From the NCBI GenBank assembly GCA_903872005.1, contig CAIQJD010000329.1:1-5555 (forward strand): DNA of 5,555 nt, given 5' to 3'. The position numbers were made by a program, and so were the translations under genes. Shown here one piece after another: positions 1 to 5,555 of this stretch. The stretch is from an uncultured bacterium. GTDB lineage: Bacteria > Chloroflexota > Anaerolineae > JACIWP01. The notes under the pieces were generated by a model. It was not told where the DNA came from, made no database searches, and worked only from the letters and a program-made list of their open reading frames with translations. Every line of letters starts with the position of its first letter. Position 1 is the first letter of the stretch.

Positions 1-825
1 ATGGCCGGTCATCGTTTCGGCGGCCTTGAAGGGATTGAAGGTGAAAGCCGGCCCGGCGCCGGCCGCCAGCGCGACGATCATCGTCTCGCCCACGGCGCGT
101 GAGATCGCCAGGATGAAGGCCGCTGAGATGCCCGACAGGGCCGCCGGCGTCACAACTTTGATGGCCGTCTCCATGCGCGTCGCGCCCAGGGCATACGACG
201 CCTCGCGTAATGAGCGGGGCACGGCGCTCAAGGCATCTTCGCTCATAGAAGTGACCAACGGCAAGATCAGGATGCCCATCACCAAGCCGGCCGAGGCGGT
301 ATTGTACACTTCCACCACGTTCGGCCCGAAGATGCTCCGCAGCAGCGGCGTCATGGCGTTCAGGGCGAAGTAGCCATAGACGACGGTGGGGATGCCGGCC
401 AGGACCTCCAGGATCGGCTTGAGGATGCCGCGCGCGCGTGGCGACGCGTATTCGCTCAGATAGATGGCGACGGCCAGCCCGATAGGCAGGGCGACCAACA
501 TGGCGAAGAGGCTGGTCATGAAGGTGGCATTGACCAGCGACCAGACGCCGAACTTGCCGATGGCCGGCTGCCATTGGGTGGTGGTGAAGAATTGCCACAA
601 GGACACGGCGTCGTCAGCGAAGAAGAGCAGGGCTTCGCGGCCCAGGACGGCGACGATGCCCACCGTGGTGACGATCGAGATCGCTCCGCAGGCGAAGAGG
701 AAGCTCTGGATGAGCGCCTCGCCGGGCCGGCGACGTCTCCGCAGGCTGAACGGCTCTTCCTTTGCGTCCGTTGCGCCGCCGAAAGCGGCGGTCTTTATCG
801 CATCTCTGATTACAGAAGTCAGCAT
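1..825 (-). CDS. pstC: PstC, phosphate ABC transporter permease (3' end cut by window edge)
   Basis: This is one of two inner-membrane permease subunits of the high-affinity phosphate importer PstSCAB. It receives phosphate from PstS and is driven by the ATPase PstB. The frame is open from an ATG at 825 to base 1, giving 275 residues; family members are usually about 300-330, so only the C-terminal end is missing. The start is supported by AAAGGAG at 831-837, six bases upstream. A charged cytoplasmic N-terminus with an RRRRR run (29-33) precedes hydrophobic segments near 42-62, 98-122, 137-157, 178-193 and 231-256. The EAA coupling loop lies at about 208-230 ([20 protein letters not shown]). 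[15 protein letters not shown] (242-256) and AETMTGH (269-275) are typical of PstC. It lies 104 bases downstream of pstS on the same strand and is probably cotranscribed with it, with pstA and pstB expected further left. Assignment is very secure. Confidence 0.95.
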   Translation of the reverse strand, partial: MLTSVIRDAIKTAAFGGATDAKEEPFSLRRRRRPGEALIQSFLFACGAISIVTTVGIVAVLGREALLFFADDAVSLWQFFTTTQWQPAIGKFGVWSLVNATFMTSLFAMLVALPIGLAVAIYLSEYASPRARGILKPILEVLAGIPTVVYGYFALNAMTPLLRSIFGPNVVEVYNTASAGLVMGILILPLVTSMSEDALSAVPRSLREASYALGATRMETAIKVVTPAALSGISAAFILAISRAVGETMIVALAAGAGPAFTFNPFKAAETMTGH

Positions 826-849
826 GGGGCGCTCCTTTGTCTACGCGCC

Positions 850-879
850 GTAGGGCCGGCGCAAGGCGGCCGGCCCTAC
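850..879. repeat. Hairpin (11-bp inverted repeat) between pstS and pstC
   Basis: Perfect 11-bp arms GTAGGGCCGGC (850-860) and GCCGGCCCTAC (869-879) flank an 8-base loop. A smaller hairpin, CTACG-CGC-CGTAG (841-853), overlaps the left arm, so the two structures are mutually exclusive. No T-run follows on either strand, so it does not look like an intrinsic terminator. In the transcript it would sit just 3' of pstS, where REP-like hairpins in transporter operons often stabilise the upstream message. That role is inferred. Confidence 0.75.
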
Positions 880-892
880 CCTGGTCTGGACT

Positions 893-910
893 ACGCAGGC
901 TTGCCTGCGC
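893..910. repeat. Short palindromic repeat, third copy of the element at 4447-4505
   Basis: The arms CGCAGGC (894-900) and GCCTGCG (903-909) are separated by TT. The core is the same as in the two palindromes at 4447-4505, and it is preceded by the same word TGGACT (887-892) as the copy at 4481-4505. It is intergenic, 20 bases downstream of the pstS stop codon and next to the hairpin at 850-879. It is best read as a REP-like dispersed palindrome. Confidence 0.6.
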
Positions 911-929
911 GTTCACTGTCGGCGCCGGC

Positions 930-1919
930 CTATTGCGTCGCCTCTTGCCAGGTCCTTTTGGCGCCGTCCAGAGCTTGCTGGCTGGCGGGGAAATACCCGA
1001 CCTTGCTGATGACCGTATTCACATTGGTCAGGTAGTAGCTGATGAACGACCCTACCTGGGGCTTCTCTTTCATAATCTTGGCCGTGCTGTACAGGAAGAG
1101 CGGGCGGGCCAGCGGGTACTTAGCCGCGTCTACGGTGGCGGTCGTCGGCTCGATGCCTTCGATGGACAGGACGTTCAGCTTGTCCTTGTTCTCCTGGTAG
1201 TACGCGTAGCCGAAGTAGCCAATGGCGTAGGGGCTGCCCAACACACCCTTGACCAACACGTTGTCATCTTCGCTCAGTTGCAGGTTCTTCGCGCCCAGGA
1301 GGATCTCTTTCTTCTTGCCCAGCACAACCTCGACGAAGTAGTCGAAGGTGCCGCTGTCGGTGCCGGGGCTGAAGCGCAGGATCGTCTCGGCCGGCCAGGC
1401 CGGGTTCACATCCGACCACTTCTCGGCGTCGCTGGAATAGATCTTGGCGAGTTCTTTCATCGTCACGTTTTTCAGGAACGTGTTCTGCTTGCTCACGACG
1501 ACGGCCAGGGCGTCGGCGCCTACGCGGAACTCCAACGGCTGGCGATCCTTCGCCTTGCACGCATCCGCCTCTTCGGTCTTGATGGCGCGGCTGGCATTGG
1601 CGATGTCGGTCTCGGCAGTCTTGCAGAAACGCTCGAAGCCGGCGCCTGTGCCGATGCTATCAATCGTGATGTTGTCCTTGTAGCCCTCGTCCTTGAACAT
1701 CTCGGCGATCTTCTCGGAGAGCGGAAAGACGGTGGAGCTGCCGGCCGTCGTGATGTTCCCCTTCACTTTCAGGACATCCACGACGGGGAGTTGCAGGCCA
1801 GCGGCGGCCGGCGCTTTGGTGGGAGCGGTGGTCGGCGCTGCCGTGGGGGCTGCGGCCGGCGCGCAGGCAGTCAAAGCCGCCATCACGATGATGAGCGTGA
1901 CGAACAGAAGACGACGCAT
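930..1919 (-). CDS. pstS: PstS, periplasmic/surface phosphate-binding lipoprotein
   Basis: High-affinity phosphate-binding protein that delivers phosphate to the PstC-PstA channel. It has 329 residues, a normal length. The N-terminus is a lipoprotein signal: MRR, a hydrophobic core (4-15), and the lipobox LTAC with the acylated Cys at 19. A flexible Ala/Pro/Thr linker (20-40) follows, as in anchored binding proteins. Ligand-loop motifs are AGSSTVFPLS (59-68), GTGAGFERFC (90-99), NASR (108-111) and SPGTDSGTFDYF (184-195). Cys99 and Cys121 could pair as a disulphide. The sequence resembles the SphX-like branch known from cyanobacteria (from memory). The start is fixed by AGGAGGAG at 1926-1933, six bases upstream of the ATG. 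It is first in the pst operon, behind a Pho box and -10 element, so phosphate-starvation control is likely. Confidence 0.97.
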   Translation of the reverse strand: MRRLLFVTLIIVMAALTACAPAAAPTAAPTTAPTKAPAAAGLQLPVVDVLKVKGNITTAGSSTVFPLSEKIAEMFKDEGYKDNITIDSIGTGAGFERFCKTAETDIANASRAIKTEEADACKAKDRQPLEFRVGADALAVVVSKQNTFLKNVTMKELAKIYSSDAEKWSDVNPAWPAETILRFSPGTDSGTFDYFVEVVLGKKKEILLGAKNLQLSEDDNVLVKGVLGSPYAIGYFGYAYYQENKDKLNVLSIEGIEPTTATVDAAKYPLARPLFLYSTAKIMKEKPQVGSFISYYLTNVNTVISKVGYFPASQQALDGAKRTWQEATQ

Positions 1920-1966
1920 CTCTTACTCCTCCTGAGTCATTGGTGTTTCTATCCATTACCAGGAAC

Positions 1967-1972
1967 AGTATA
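1967..1972 (-). promoter_or_regulatory. -10 element of the pstS promoter
   Basis: TATACT on the minus strand (five of six matches to TATAAT) lies inside the 10-bp palindrome CAGTATACTG (1966-1975). It sits 10 bases downstream of the last GTTAAC unit of the Pho box, the spacing seen at PhoB-activated promoters where the box replaces the -35. Transcription would start near 1960, giving a leader of about 40 bases before pstS. Confidence 0.65.
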
Positions 1973-1977
1973 CTGGT

Positions 1978-2042
1978 CGTCGGTTAACTCGCGTTTAACG
2001 TCATGTAAACGGGTCCGGGGGCAGTGTTAACGTCTGGTTAAC
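1978..2042 (-). promoter_or_regulatory. Pho box: phased 11-bp GTTAAC repeats upstream of pstS
   Basis: Read on the minus strand, the region splits into 11-base units: GTTAACCAGAC (2042-2032), GTTAACACTGC (2031-2021), a 10-base gap without the motif, GTTTACATGAC (2010-2000), GTTAAACGCGA (1999-1989) and GTTAACCGACG (1988-1978). The 11-bp register is the hallmark of tandem PhoB/PhoP-family binding sites. The TTAAC core recalls the cyanobacterial Pho box (TTAACC-type repeats, known from SphR). The array is consistent with two to three response-regulator dimers on one face of the helix activating pstS. It lies in the divergent region, so an effect on the ASCH gene is also possible. Confidence 0.8.
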
Positions 2043-2065
2043 GCCGGCCGCGAGACCGCGCAGAT

Positions 2066-2093
2066 TTGCAGACGCGCGGAAACGCGCTATGCT
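2066..2093 (+). promoter_or_regulatory. Possible promoter of the ASCH-domain gene
   Basis: TTGCAG (2066-2071) and TATGCT (2088-2093) are separated by 16 bases. The -35 match is weak (three of six) and the -10 is moderate (four of six). A small inverted repeat GCGCG-GAAA-CGCGC (2074-2087) fills most of the spacer. Transcription would start about 30 bases before the ATG at 2130. This is a tentative call in a GC-rich background. Confidence 0.35.
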
Positions 2094-2129
2094 TTCGGTT
2101 GCAGCGACATCACCCTGCGAGGGAGCGAC

Positions 2130-2606
2130 ATGAACGACACTGACCCGATCCGCGCCTGCTGGCAGGCGTATCTGGATGCTTTGCCGGCCGGGGCGCAGCG
2201 CCCCCAGACCTATCAGGCCTGGTATTTCTGCGACAACGAAAAGAGCGCCAATGCGCTTGGCGCTCTGGTGGTGGCCGGCATCAAGACCGGCACGGCGAGT
2301 CTGGCCTGGGAATACGAAGCGGAGAACGAGCGGCTCCCGCAAGCCGGCGACCTGAGCATCATCACCGATTGGGCCGGCCGGCCGCTCTGCATCATCGAGA
2401 CGACCGCGATAGAGGTCATGCCCTTCTATGCCGTAGGGGCCGATCACGCCTATGCCGAAGGCGAAGGCGACCGCTCGCTGGCCTACTGGCGCGCCGCGCA
2501 CTGGGATTACTTCTCCCGGACATGCGCCGCCATAGGGCGCGCGCCGGCCGAAACGATGCCGGTGGTGTGCGAGCGGTTCCGCGTGGTCTTCGGCGCGGCG
2601 CGCTAG
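2130..2606 (+). CDS. ASCH-domain (PUA-like) protein
   Basis: A 158-residue soluble protein with no signal peptide or membrane segment. The sequence fits the ASCH family of the PUA-like superfamily, a small beta-barrel fold thought to bind RNA or nucleotides. Family features visible are the GIKTGTAS loop (50-57, the conserved GxKxxT/S-type motif), followed by a strand pattern with PLCIIETTAIEVMPF (85-99), then FYAVGADHAYAEGEG (99-113) and an aromatic-rich helix, YWRAAHWDYF (119-128). Some ASCH proteins are reported to be ribonucleases and others amidohydrolases, so the substrate here is unknown. GAGGGAG at 2119-2125, four bases before the ATG, supports the start. It diverges from pstS across the Pho box and converges with phoR, with overlapping stop codons. 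No link to phosphate metabolism is known for the family; membership in the Pho regulon would be an inference from position only. Confidence 0.85.
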   Translation: MNDTDPIRACWQAYLDALPAGAQRPQTYQAWYFCDNEKSANALGALVVAGIKTGTASLAWEYEAENERLPQAGDLSIITDWAGRPLCIIETTAIEVMPFYAVGADHAYAEGEGDRSLAYWRAAHWDYFSRTCAAIGRAPAETMPVVCERFRVVFGAAR

Positions 2607-4378
2607 GACTTCGTCTGCGCCGGCAACGCGAAGTAAAACGTGCTTCCCCGCCCTTCGACGCTCTCCACCCAGATGCGCCCGCCATGGCTCTGCACGATAT
2701 GCTTGGCAATCGCCAGGCCCAGGCCGGCGCCGCCGCGGCTGCGGGCGCGGTCGGCCCGGTAGAAACGCTCGAAGATGCGCGGCAAGTCCACAGTCGAGAT
2801 GCCGACGCCCGTATCGCGCACCGAGACGATCACCGCCGGCGCGCCGGCGTCCTCGCCCCGCGCGGCGCGCACCTCCACGGTCCCGCCGGCCGGCGTGAAC
2901 TTGATGGCGTTGTGCGCCAGATTGGAGACGACCTGGCGCATGCGCTCGGCGTCGGCCAGGACCAGGGGCAGATCGGCCGGCGCTGCGACCGACAGGGTCA
3001 GGCCGGCGCGCTCGGCCTGGGGCTGCAGGCGCTCGATGGCCGGCAGGACGATCTCGGCCGGCGCGGTGGGCGTCAGGCGCATGGGCGCTTTGCCCGATTC
3101 GATGCGCGCCAGCTCCAACAATTCCTGCACCAGCTGCGTCATGGCGTCCACTTCCACATCCATGCGATCCAGGAAGCGGCGCGCCGCCGGCGGGTCTTCC
3201 AGCGCGCCTTCGCGCAGCGTGTCGGTCAAGGCGCGCAGGCCGGCCAGGGGGGTGCGAAGCTCGTGCGAGATGTTGGAGATGAAGTCGCGGCGCACCGTTT
3301 CCAGCCGGCGCACCTGGGTCAGGTCTTGCAAGATCACCAGATAGCCTGCGGCCTGATCTTGTTGGAAGGGCGTCACGATGGCCTGCACCACCACGTCGCG
3401 CCGATCCAGCTCAATCATGTCGGCCTGGCAGGCGCGTTGCTCGCGGCAGCGCCGCCACAAGTCAATCAGCTCGTGATGCCGCACCACCTGGGCATACGAG
3501 CGCCCCAACGCCTGCCCTTCGGTGATGTTCAGCAGGCGCGCGCCGGCCGGATTGATGAGCTGCACCAGCCCCTCGGCGTCGGTAATCAAGACGCCGTCGG
3601 CCATATTGGCGAGGATGGCGGCCAGCCGGCCGCGTTCCGCCGAAAGGCTCTGGATTTCGCCGCGCAACTGGGCCGCCACATGGTTCACCGCGTCGGTCAA
3701 CGCGCCCACTTCGTCCCGGGTGGTGGGAAAGAGGCGCGCACTCAGGTCACCCTGGGCCATGCGGCCGGCGACTTCGGTCAGCAGACGCAGAGGGCGCGCC
3801 GTGCGCTCGGCAATCCATACCCCCAGGAGCATCGCCAGCAGGGCAATCAGCGCGCCGGCCAGCAAGACGCCCCGTTGCAGCGCCACGATTTGCGCCTCCA
3901 CTCGTGCCAGCGGCAGCGCGACGCGAGCGATGCCGACCAGCCGGTCCGCCTGCATCACCGGGACGGCGACGTAGGACATGGAAGCGCCGGCGGTAGCGCT
4001 CTGGCGCGTGGCGCTGCCCCACCCGCTGATGATCGCCGCTTGCACTTCGGGGCGATCCAGGTGATTGTCCATGCGGGAGACATCTTCTTGCGAATCGCCG
4101 AAGACCGTGCCATCGGCGGCGATGATGGTCACCCGCGCCCCAATCAGCGCGCCGTAGCGATGCGCCAGCGGATCGAAGGTGGCGCGGCGTTCCCCGCCGG
4201 CCAGGCTGGCCTGCGTGGTGTCGGCGATGAGTCGCGCATCCGAGAGGAGTCGGGTTTCCACGCCGGCCAGGTATTCCTGGCGCACCGTGCGCGAGAGGTA
4301 GGCCGTCAGGCCGGCCATGCTGAAGGCGATTAGCAGGACATAGGGGACAGCGATGCGCCAGCGGATGCTACGAAACAT
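2603..4378 (-). CDS. phoR: PhoR-type sensor histidine kinase
   Basis: Membrane histidine kinase of the phosphate-starvation type, expected to phosphorylate a PhoB/PhoP response regulator. Its 591 residues match the long PhoR form found in Gram-positives and Chloroflexota. Domains in order: TM1 (about 9-28); an extracytoplasmic PAS-like sensor (29-165) with the MDNHLDRPEV motif (103-112) typical of PhoR; TM2 (about 170-190); HAMP (191-243); cytoplasmic PAS (about 247-355, with ITDAEG and LINPAGARLL); HisKA with phospho-acceptor His372 in SNISHELRTPL; HATPase with N box NLAHNAIKFT (486-495), G1 DTGVGI (522-527), F box IFERFYRAD (535-543) and G2 GAGLGLA (550-556). All catalytic residues are present. 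GGAG at 4387-4390, eight bases from the ATG, supports the start. No response regulator gene is adjacent; upstream are ribosomal protein genes. The phoR symbol rests on domain layout and the nearby pst genes. Confidence 0.92.
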   Translation of the reverse strand: MFRSIRWRIAVPYVLLIAFSMAGLTAYLSRTVRQEYLAGVETRLLSDARLIADTTQASLAGGERRATFDPLAHRYGALIGARVTIIAADGTVFGDSQEDVSRMDNHLDRPEVQAAIISGWGSATRQSATAGASMSYVAVPVMQADRLVGIARVALPLARVEAQIVALQRGVLLAGALIALLAMLLGVWIAERTARPLRLLTEVAGRMAQGDLSARLFPTTRDEVGALTDAVNHVAAQLRGEIQSLSAERGRLAAILANMADGVLITDAEGLVQLINPAGARLLNITEGQALGRSYAQVVRHHELIDLWRRCREQRACQADMIELDRRDVVVQAIVTPFQQDQAAGYLVILQDLTQVRRLETVRRDFISNISHELRTPLAGLRALTDTLREGALEDPPAARRFLDRMDVEVDAMTQLVQELLELARIESGKAPMRLTPTAPAEIVLPAIERLQPQAERAGLTLSVAAPADLPLVLADAERMRQVVSNLAHNAIKFTPAGGTVEVRAARGEDAGAPAVIVSVRDTGVGISTVDLPRIFERFYRADRARSRGGAGLGLAIAKHIVQSHGGRIWVESVEGRGSTFYFALPAQTKS

Positions 4379-4413
4379 CGCGATTTCTCCATCGGAACGT
4401 GCGACTTACGCAA

Positions 4414-4442
4414 ATGATACACCAAAATAGTGTGAAATGCAA
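4414..4442 (-). promoter_or_regulatory. sigma70-type promoter of phoR
   Basis: On the minus strand, TTGCAT (4442-4437) and TATCAT (4419-4414, five of six matches to TATAAT) are separated by exactly 17 bases. This AT-rich island stands out in a GC-rich context. It would start transcription near 4407, about 29 bases before the phoR ATG. No GTTAAC repeats like those before pstS are present, so phoR appears to have its own, perhaps constitutive, promoter. Confidence 0.55.
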
Positions 4443-4446
4443 TGCC

Positions 4447-4505
4447 GGCGCAGGCAAGCCTGCGCCAATCCATACCCATGTGGACTGCGTAGGCTTGCCT
4501 ACGCA
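4447..4505. repeat. REP-like doublet: two palindromes in inverted orientation
   Basis: The first palindrome has arms GGCGCAGGC (4447-4455) and GCCTGCGCC (4458-4466) around AA. The second has arms TGCGTAGGC (4486-4494) and GCCTACGCA (4497-4505) around TT. Both are perfect over 9 bp. They are inverted copies of one unit: each carries a similar outer tag facing the centre (CCAATCC at 4465-4471 and GGACTGC at 4482-4488). The compensating C/T and G/A changes in the arms keep pairing intact, which suggests selection for the hairpin. A third copy lies at 893-910. The arrangement resembles the paired REP/BIME elements of other bacteria. Confidence 0.75.
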
Positions 4506-4551
4506 CGCCGCGCGCCGACGCGCCAAACCACACCCCCAGTCCCCGGAATGC

Positions 4552-4582
4552 AAAAAGCGGGACGCCGGCGTGGCGTCCCGCT
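4552..4582 (-). terminator. Intrinsic terminator of the rplJ-rplL transcript
   Basis: On the minus strand, AGCGGGACGC (4582-4573) pairs perfectly with GCGTCCCGCT (4565-4556) around a 7-base loop. The T-run at 4556-4552 follows directly. A 10-bp GC-rich stem plus U-tract is a textbook Rho-independent terminator. It begins about 20 bases after the rplL stop codon, so phoR should not depend on ribosomal-protein transcription except by read-through. Confidence 0.9.
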
Positions 4583-4602
4583 CTTGTCCCCCAGGGGCTG
4601 TG

Positions 4603-4977
4603 CTACTTGACTTCGACGACCGCGCCCACGGCTTCGAGCTTGGTCTTGACTTCTTGAGCGGCTTCCTTGCTGACGGCCACGCGCACCTTGGACGGAGCGC
4701 CATCAACGACTTCCTTGGCTTCCTTGAGGCCCAGGCTGGTCAGCTCGCGCACGACCTTGATGACGTTGATCTTGTTGGGGCCGACTTCCTTGAGGATCGC
4801 GTCGAACTCGGTCTGCTCTTCGACCGGGGCGGCCGCAGCCGCGGCGGCGGCCGGAGCGGCGGCCATCATGGGCATGGCCGCGCTGACGCCGAACTTATCC
4901 TGCAGAGCCTTGACCAGGTCGGCCAGCTCAAGAACCGTCATCGTCTCAATCGCTTGAATGATCTCTTCCTTCGTCAT
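4603..4977 (-). CDS. rplL: 50S ribosomal protein L7/L12
   Basis: Stalk protein bL12, which binds L10 as dimers and recruits translation GTPases such as EF-Tu and EF-G. At 124 residues it has the usual length. An N-terminal dimerisation and L10-binding domain (1-31, [22 protein letters not shown]) is followed by an Ala/Pro/Met-rich hinge (34-51) and the conserved C-terminal domain (56-124). That domain includes [20 protein letters not shown] (57-76), [16 protein letters not shown] (83-98) and [14 protein letters not shown] (111-124), the factor-binding surface. GGAGG at 4988-4992 lies ten bases before the ATG. It lies 69 bases downstream of rplJ and is followed by a strong terminator rather than by rpoB. 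Confidence 0.98.
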   Translation of the reverse strand: MTKEEIIQAIETMTVLELADLVKALQDKFGVSAAMPMMAAAPAAAAAAAAPVEEQTEFDAILKEVGPNKINVIKVVRELTSLGLKEAKEVVDGAPSKVRVAVSKEAAQEVKTKLEAVGAVVEVK

Positions 4978-5046
4978 TTCCTTAATTCCTCCATGAACTT
5001 CCGAGCATTGTCTACTGAATCGAATGGGAATGCGGCCGGCCGGCGC

Positions 5047-5555
5047 TCACGCGCTCTGTTCCGCCGGCTTGAGTTGATCGGCGCGCGCTTGCAACACATT
5101 GATGAAGCCTTGCAGCGGCCCGTTCAAGACGCCCACCAGGTTGCTGAGCGGCGCTTGAATGGAGCCGACGACCTGGCCGATCAACATGTCGCGCGACGGC
5201 ATGGTGGCCAGGGTCTTGGCCTGATCAGCGCCCACGGCCGTGTTGCCCAAGATGGCTCCCGCCAGGGGGAAAATCTTGGTTTCTTGCGCGGCGCTGTTGA
5301 AGATCTTCGCCACGGCGGCGATGTCTTTGTAGCACAGGCCCAGGGCCAGAGTGCCGGTCAGGGTATGCGCCGGCAGGGTGCGCCCCATGCGCTCCAAAGC
5401 GATGCGCGCCAGGGTGTTTTTGATGACGACGAAGCCGTTGCCGGATTCGCGTAGTTGGCCGCGCAACGACGTCAATTGCGCCACCGTCATGCCGGTGTAG
5501 TTCGCCATGATCATAGCCTGGCTCTTCGAGAATTTCTCGATGTATTCGGCAATGA
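5047..5555 (-). CDS. rplJ: 50S ribosomal protein L10 (5' end cut by window edge)
   Basis: Stalk base protein uL10, which anchors L7/L12 dimers to 23S rRNA next to L11. An ATG at 5514 exists, but the frame stays open to the edge. The 13 upstream codons read IAEYIEKFSKSQA, the expected L10 N-terminal helix, so translation starts outside the window, probably within about 10 codons. 168 residues are visible. Recognisable parts are NYTGMTVAQLTSLRGQLRE, VIKNTLARIALERMG (the conserved KNTLAR rRNA-contact motif), and a C-terminal helix, PLQGFINVLQARADQL, that would carry the L12 dimers. The protein is first in the rplJ-rplL pair; any L10 autoregulatory leader would lie to the right of the window. The gap to rplL contains the palindromic run CGGCCGGCCGG (5033-5043). 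Confidence 0.96.
   Translation of the reverse strand, partial: IAEYIEKFSKSQAMIMANYTGMTVAQLTSLRGQLRESGNGFVVIKNTLARIALERMGRTLPAHTLTGTLALGLCYKDIAAVAKIFNSAAQETKIFPLAGAILGNTAVGADQAKTLATMPSRDMLIGQVVGSIQAPLSNLVGVLNGPLQGFINVLQARADQLKPAEQSA

Noticed and set aside
850..879. Hairpin as an intrinsic terminator between pstS and pstC
   Set aside because: Neither strand has a T-run after the stem, and terminating here would cut off pstC.
837..2030. A 397-codon open frame on the plus strand opposite pstS
   Set aside because: It is antisense to an unambiguous PstS with lipobox and ligand motifs, and it runs through the Pho box and promoter region. It has low-complexity composition and no family resemblance.
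2369..4333. A 654-codon open frame on the plus strand opposite phoR
   Set aside because: Its translation is rich in Arg, Gly, Ala, His and Gln with no recognisable domain. It is fully antisense to a kinase with every catalytic motif in place. It is a typical GC-rich shadow frame.
4390..4442. Pho box upstream of phoR
   Set aside because: No GTTAAC-like 11-bp repeats are present; only the short inverted repeat ACAC/GTGT (4419-4433) is seen, too weak to call an operator.
4447..4505. CRISPR or att-site reading of the palindrome pair
   Set aside because: There are only two units in inverted orientation, each self-complementary, with no regular spacers, cas genes or integrase. A REP-like element explains them better.
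4399..5454. A 351-codon open frame on the plus strand opposite rplL and rplJ
   Set aside because: It is antisense to two highly conserved ribosomal protein genes and crosses their terminator and the palindromic repeats. Shadow frame.
5047..5514. L10 starting at the ATG at 5514
   Set aside because: The in-frame upstream codons encode the conserved L10 N-terminal helix (IAEYIEKFSKSQA), so this methionine is internal and the true start is beyond the window.

Overview
The window holds six protein-coding genes, two of them cut by the window edges. It looks like a chromosomal segment of a GC-rich (roughly 60-65% by eye) free-living bacterium. The best guess is the Chloroflexota (Anaerolineae-like). 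This rests on the SphX-like PstS, the PhoR type, the L10/L12 sequences and short palindromic dispersed repeats. It is an inference from memory of these families, not a database result.

Right part (minus strand, read from high to low coordinates): the 3' part of rplJ (ribosomal protein L10) and complete rplL (L7/L12), 69 bases apart and followed by a strong intrinsic terminator at 4552-4582. Next is an intergenic region with a pair of near-identical 20-bp palindromes in inverted orientation (4447-4505) and a good sigma70-type promoter (4414-4442). That promoter serves phoR, a full-length membrane histidine kinase of the phosphate-starvation type (extracytoplasmic sensor, HAMP, PAS, HisKA, HATPase).

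Middle: phoR converges on a plus-strand gene for an ASCH-domain (PUA-like) protein. The two genes share the bases CTAG as their overlapping stop codons. The ASCH gene diverges from pstS, and the 210-base region between them carries a well-formed Pho box: GTTAAC-like units in 11-bp register, ending 10 bases upstream of a TATACT -10 hexamer for pstS.

Left part (minus strand): pstS (phosphate-binding lipoprotein), a 104-base gap with a hairpin and another copy of the palindromic repeat, then pstC (phosphate ABC permease), which runs off the left edge.

Together, PhoR and Pst form a phosphate sensing and uptake locus. The response regulator PhoB, together with PstA, PstB and PhoU, is not in the window and may lie to the left of pstC. 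No clearly new defence, mobile or RNA system is visible. The most informative non-coding signals are the phased Pho box, the REP-like palindromes and a strong excess of the hexamer GCCGGC.
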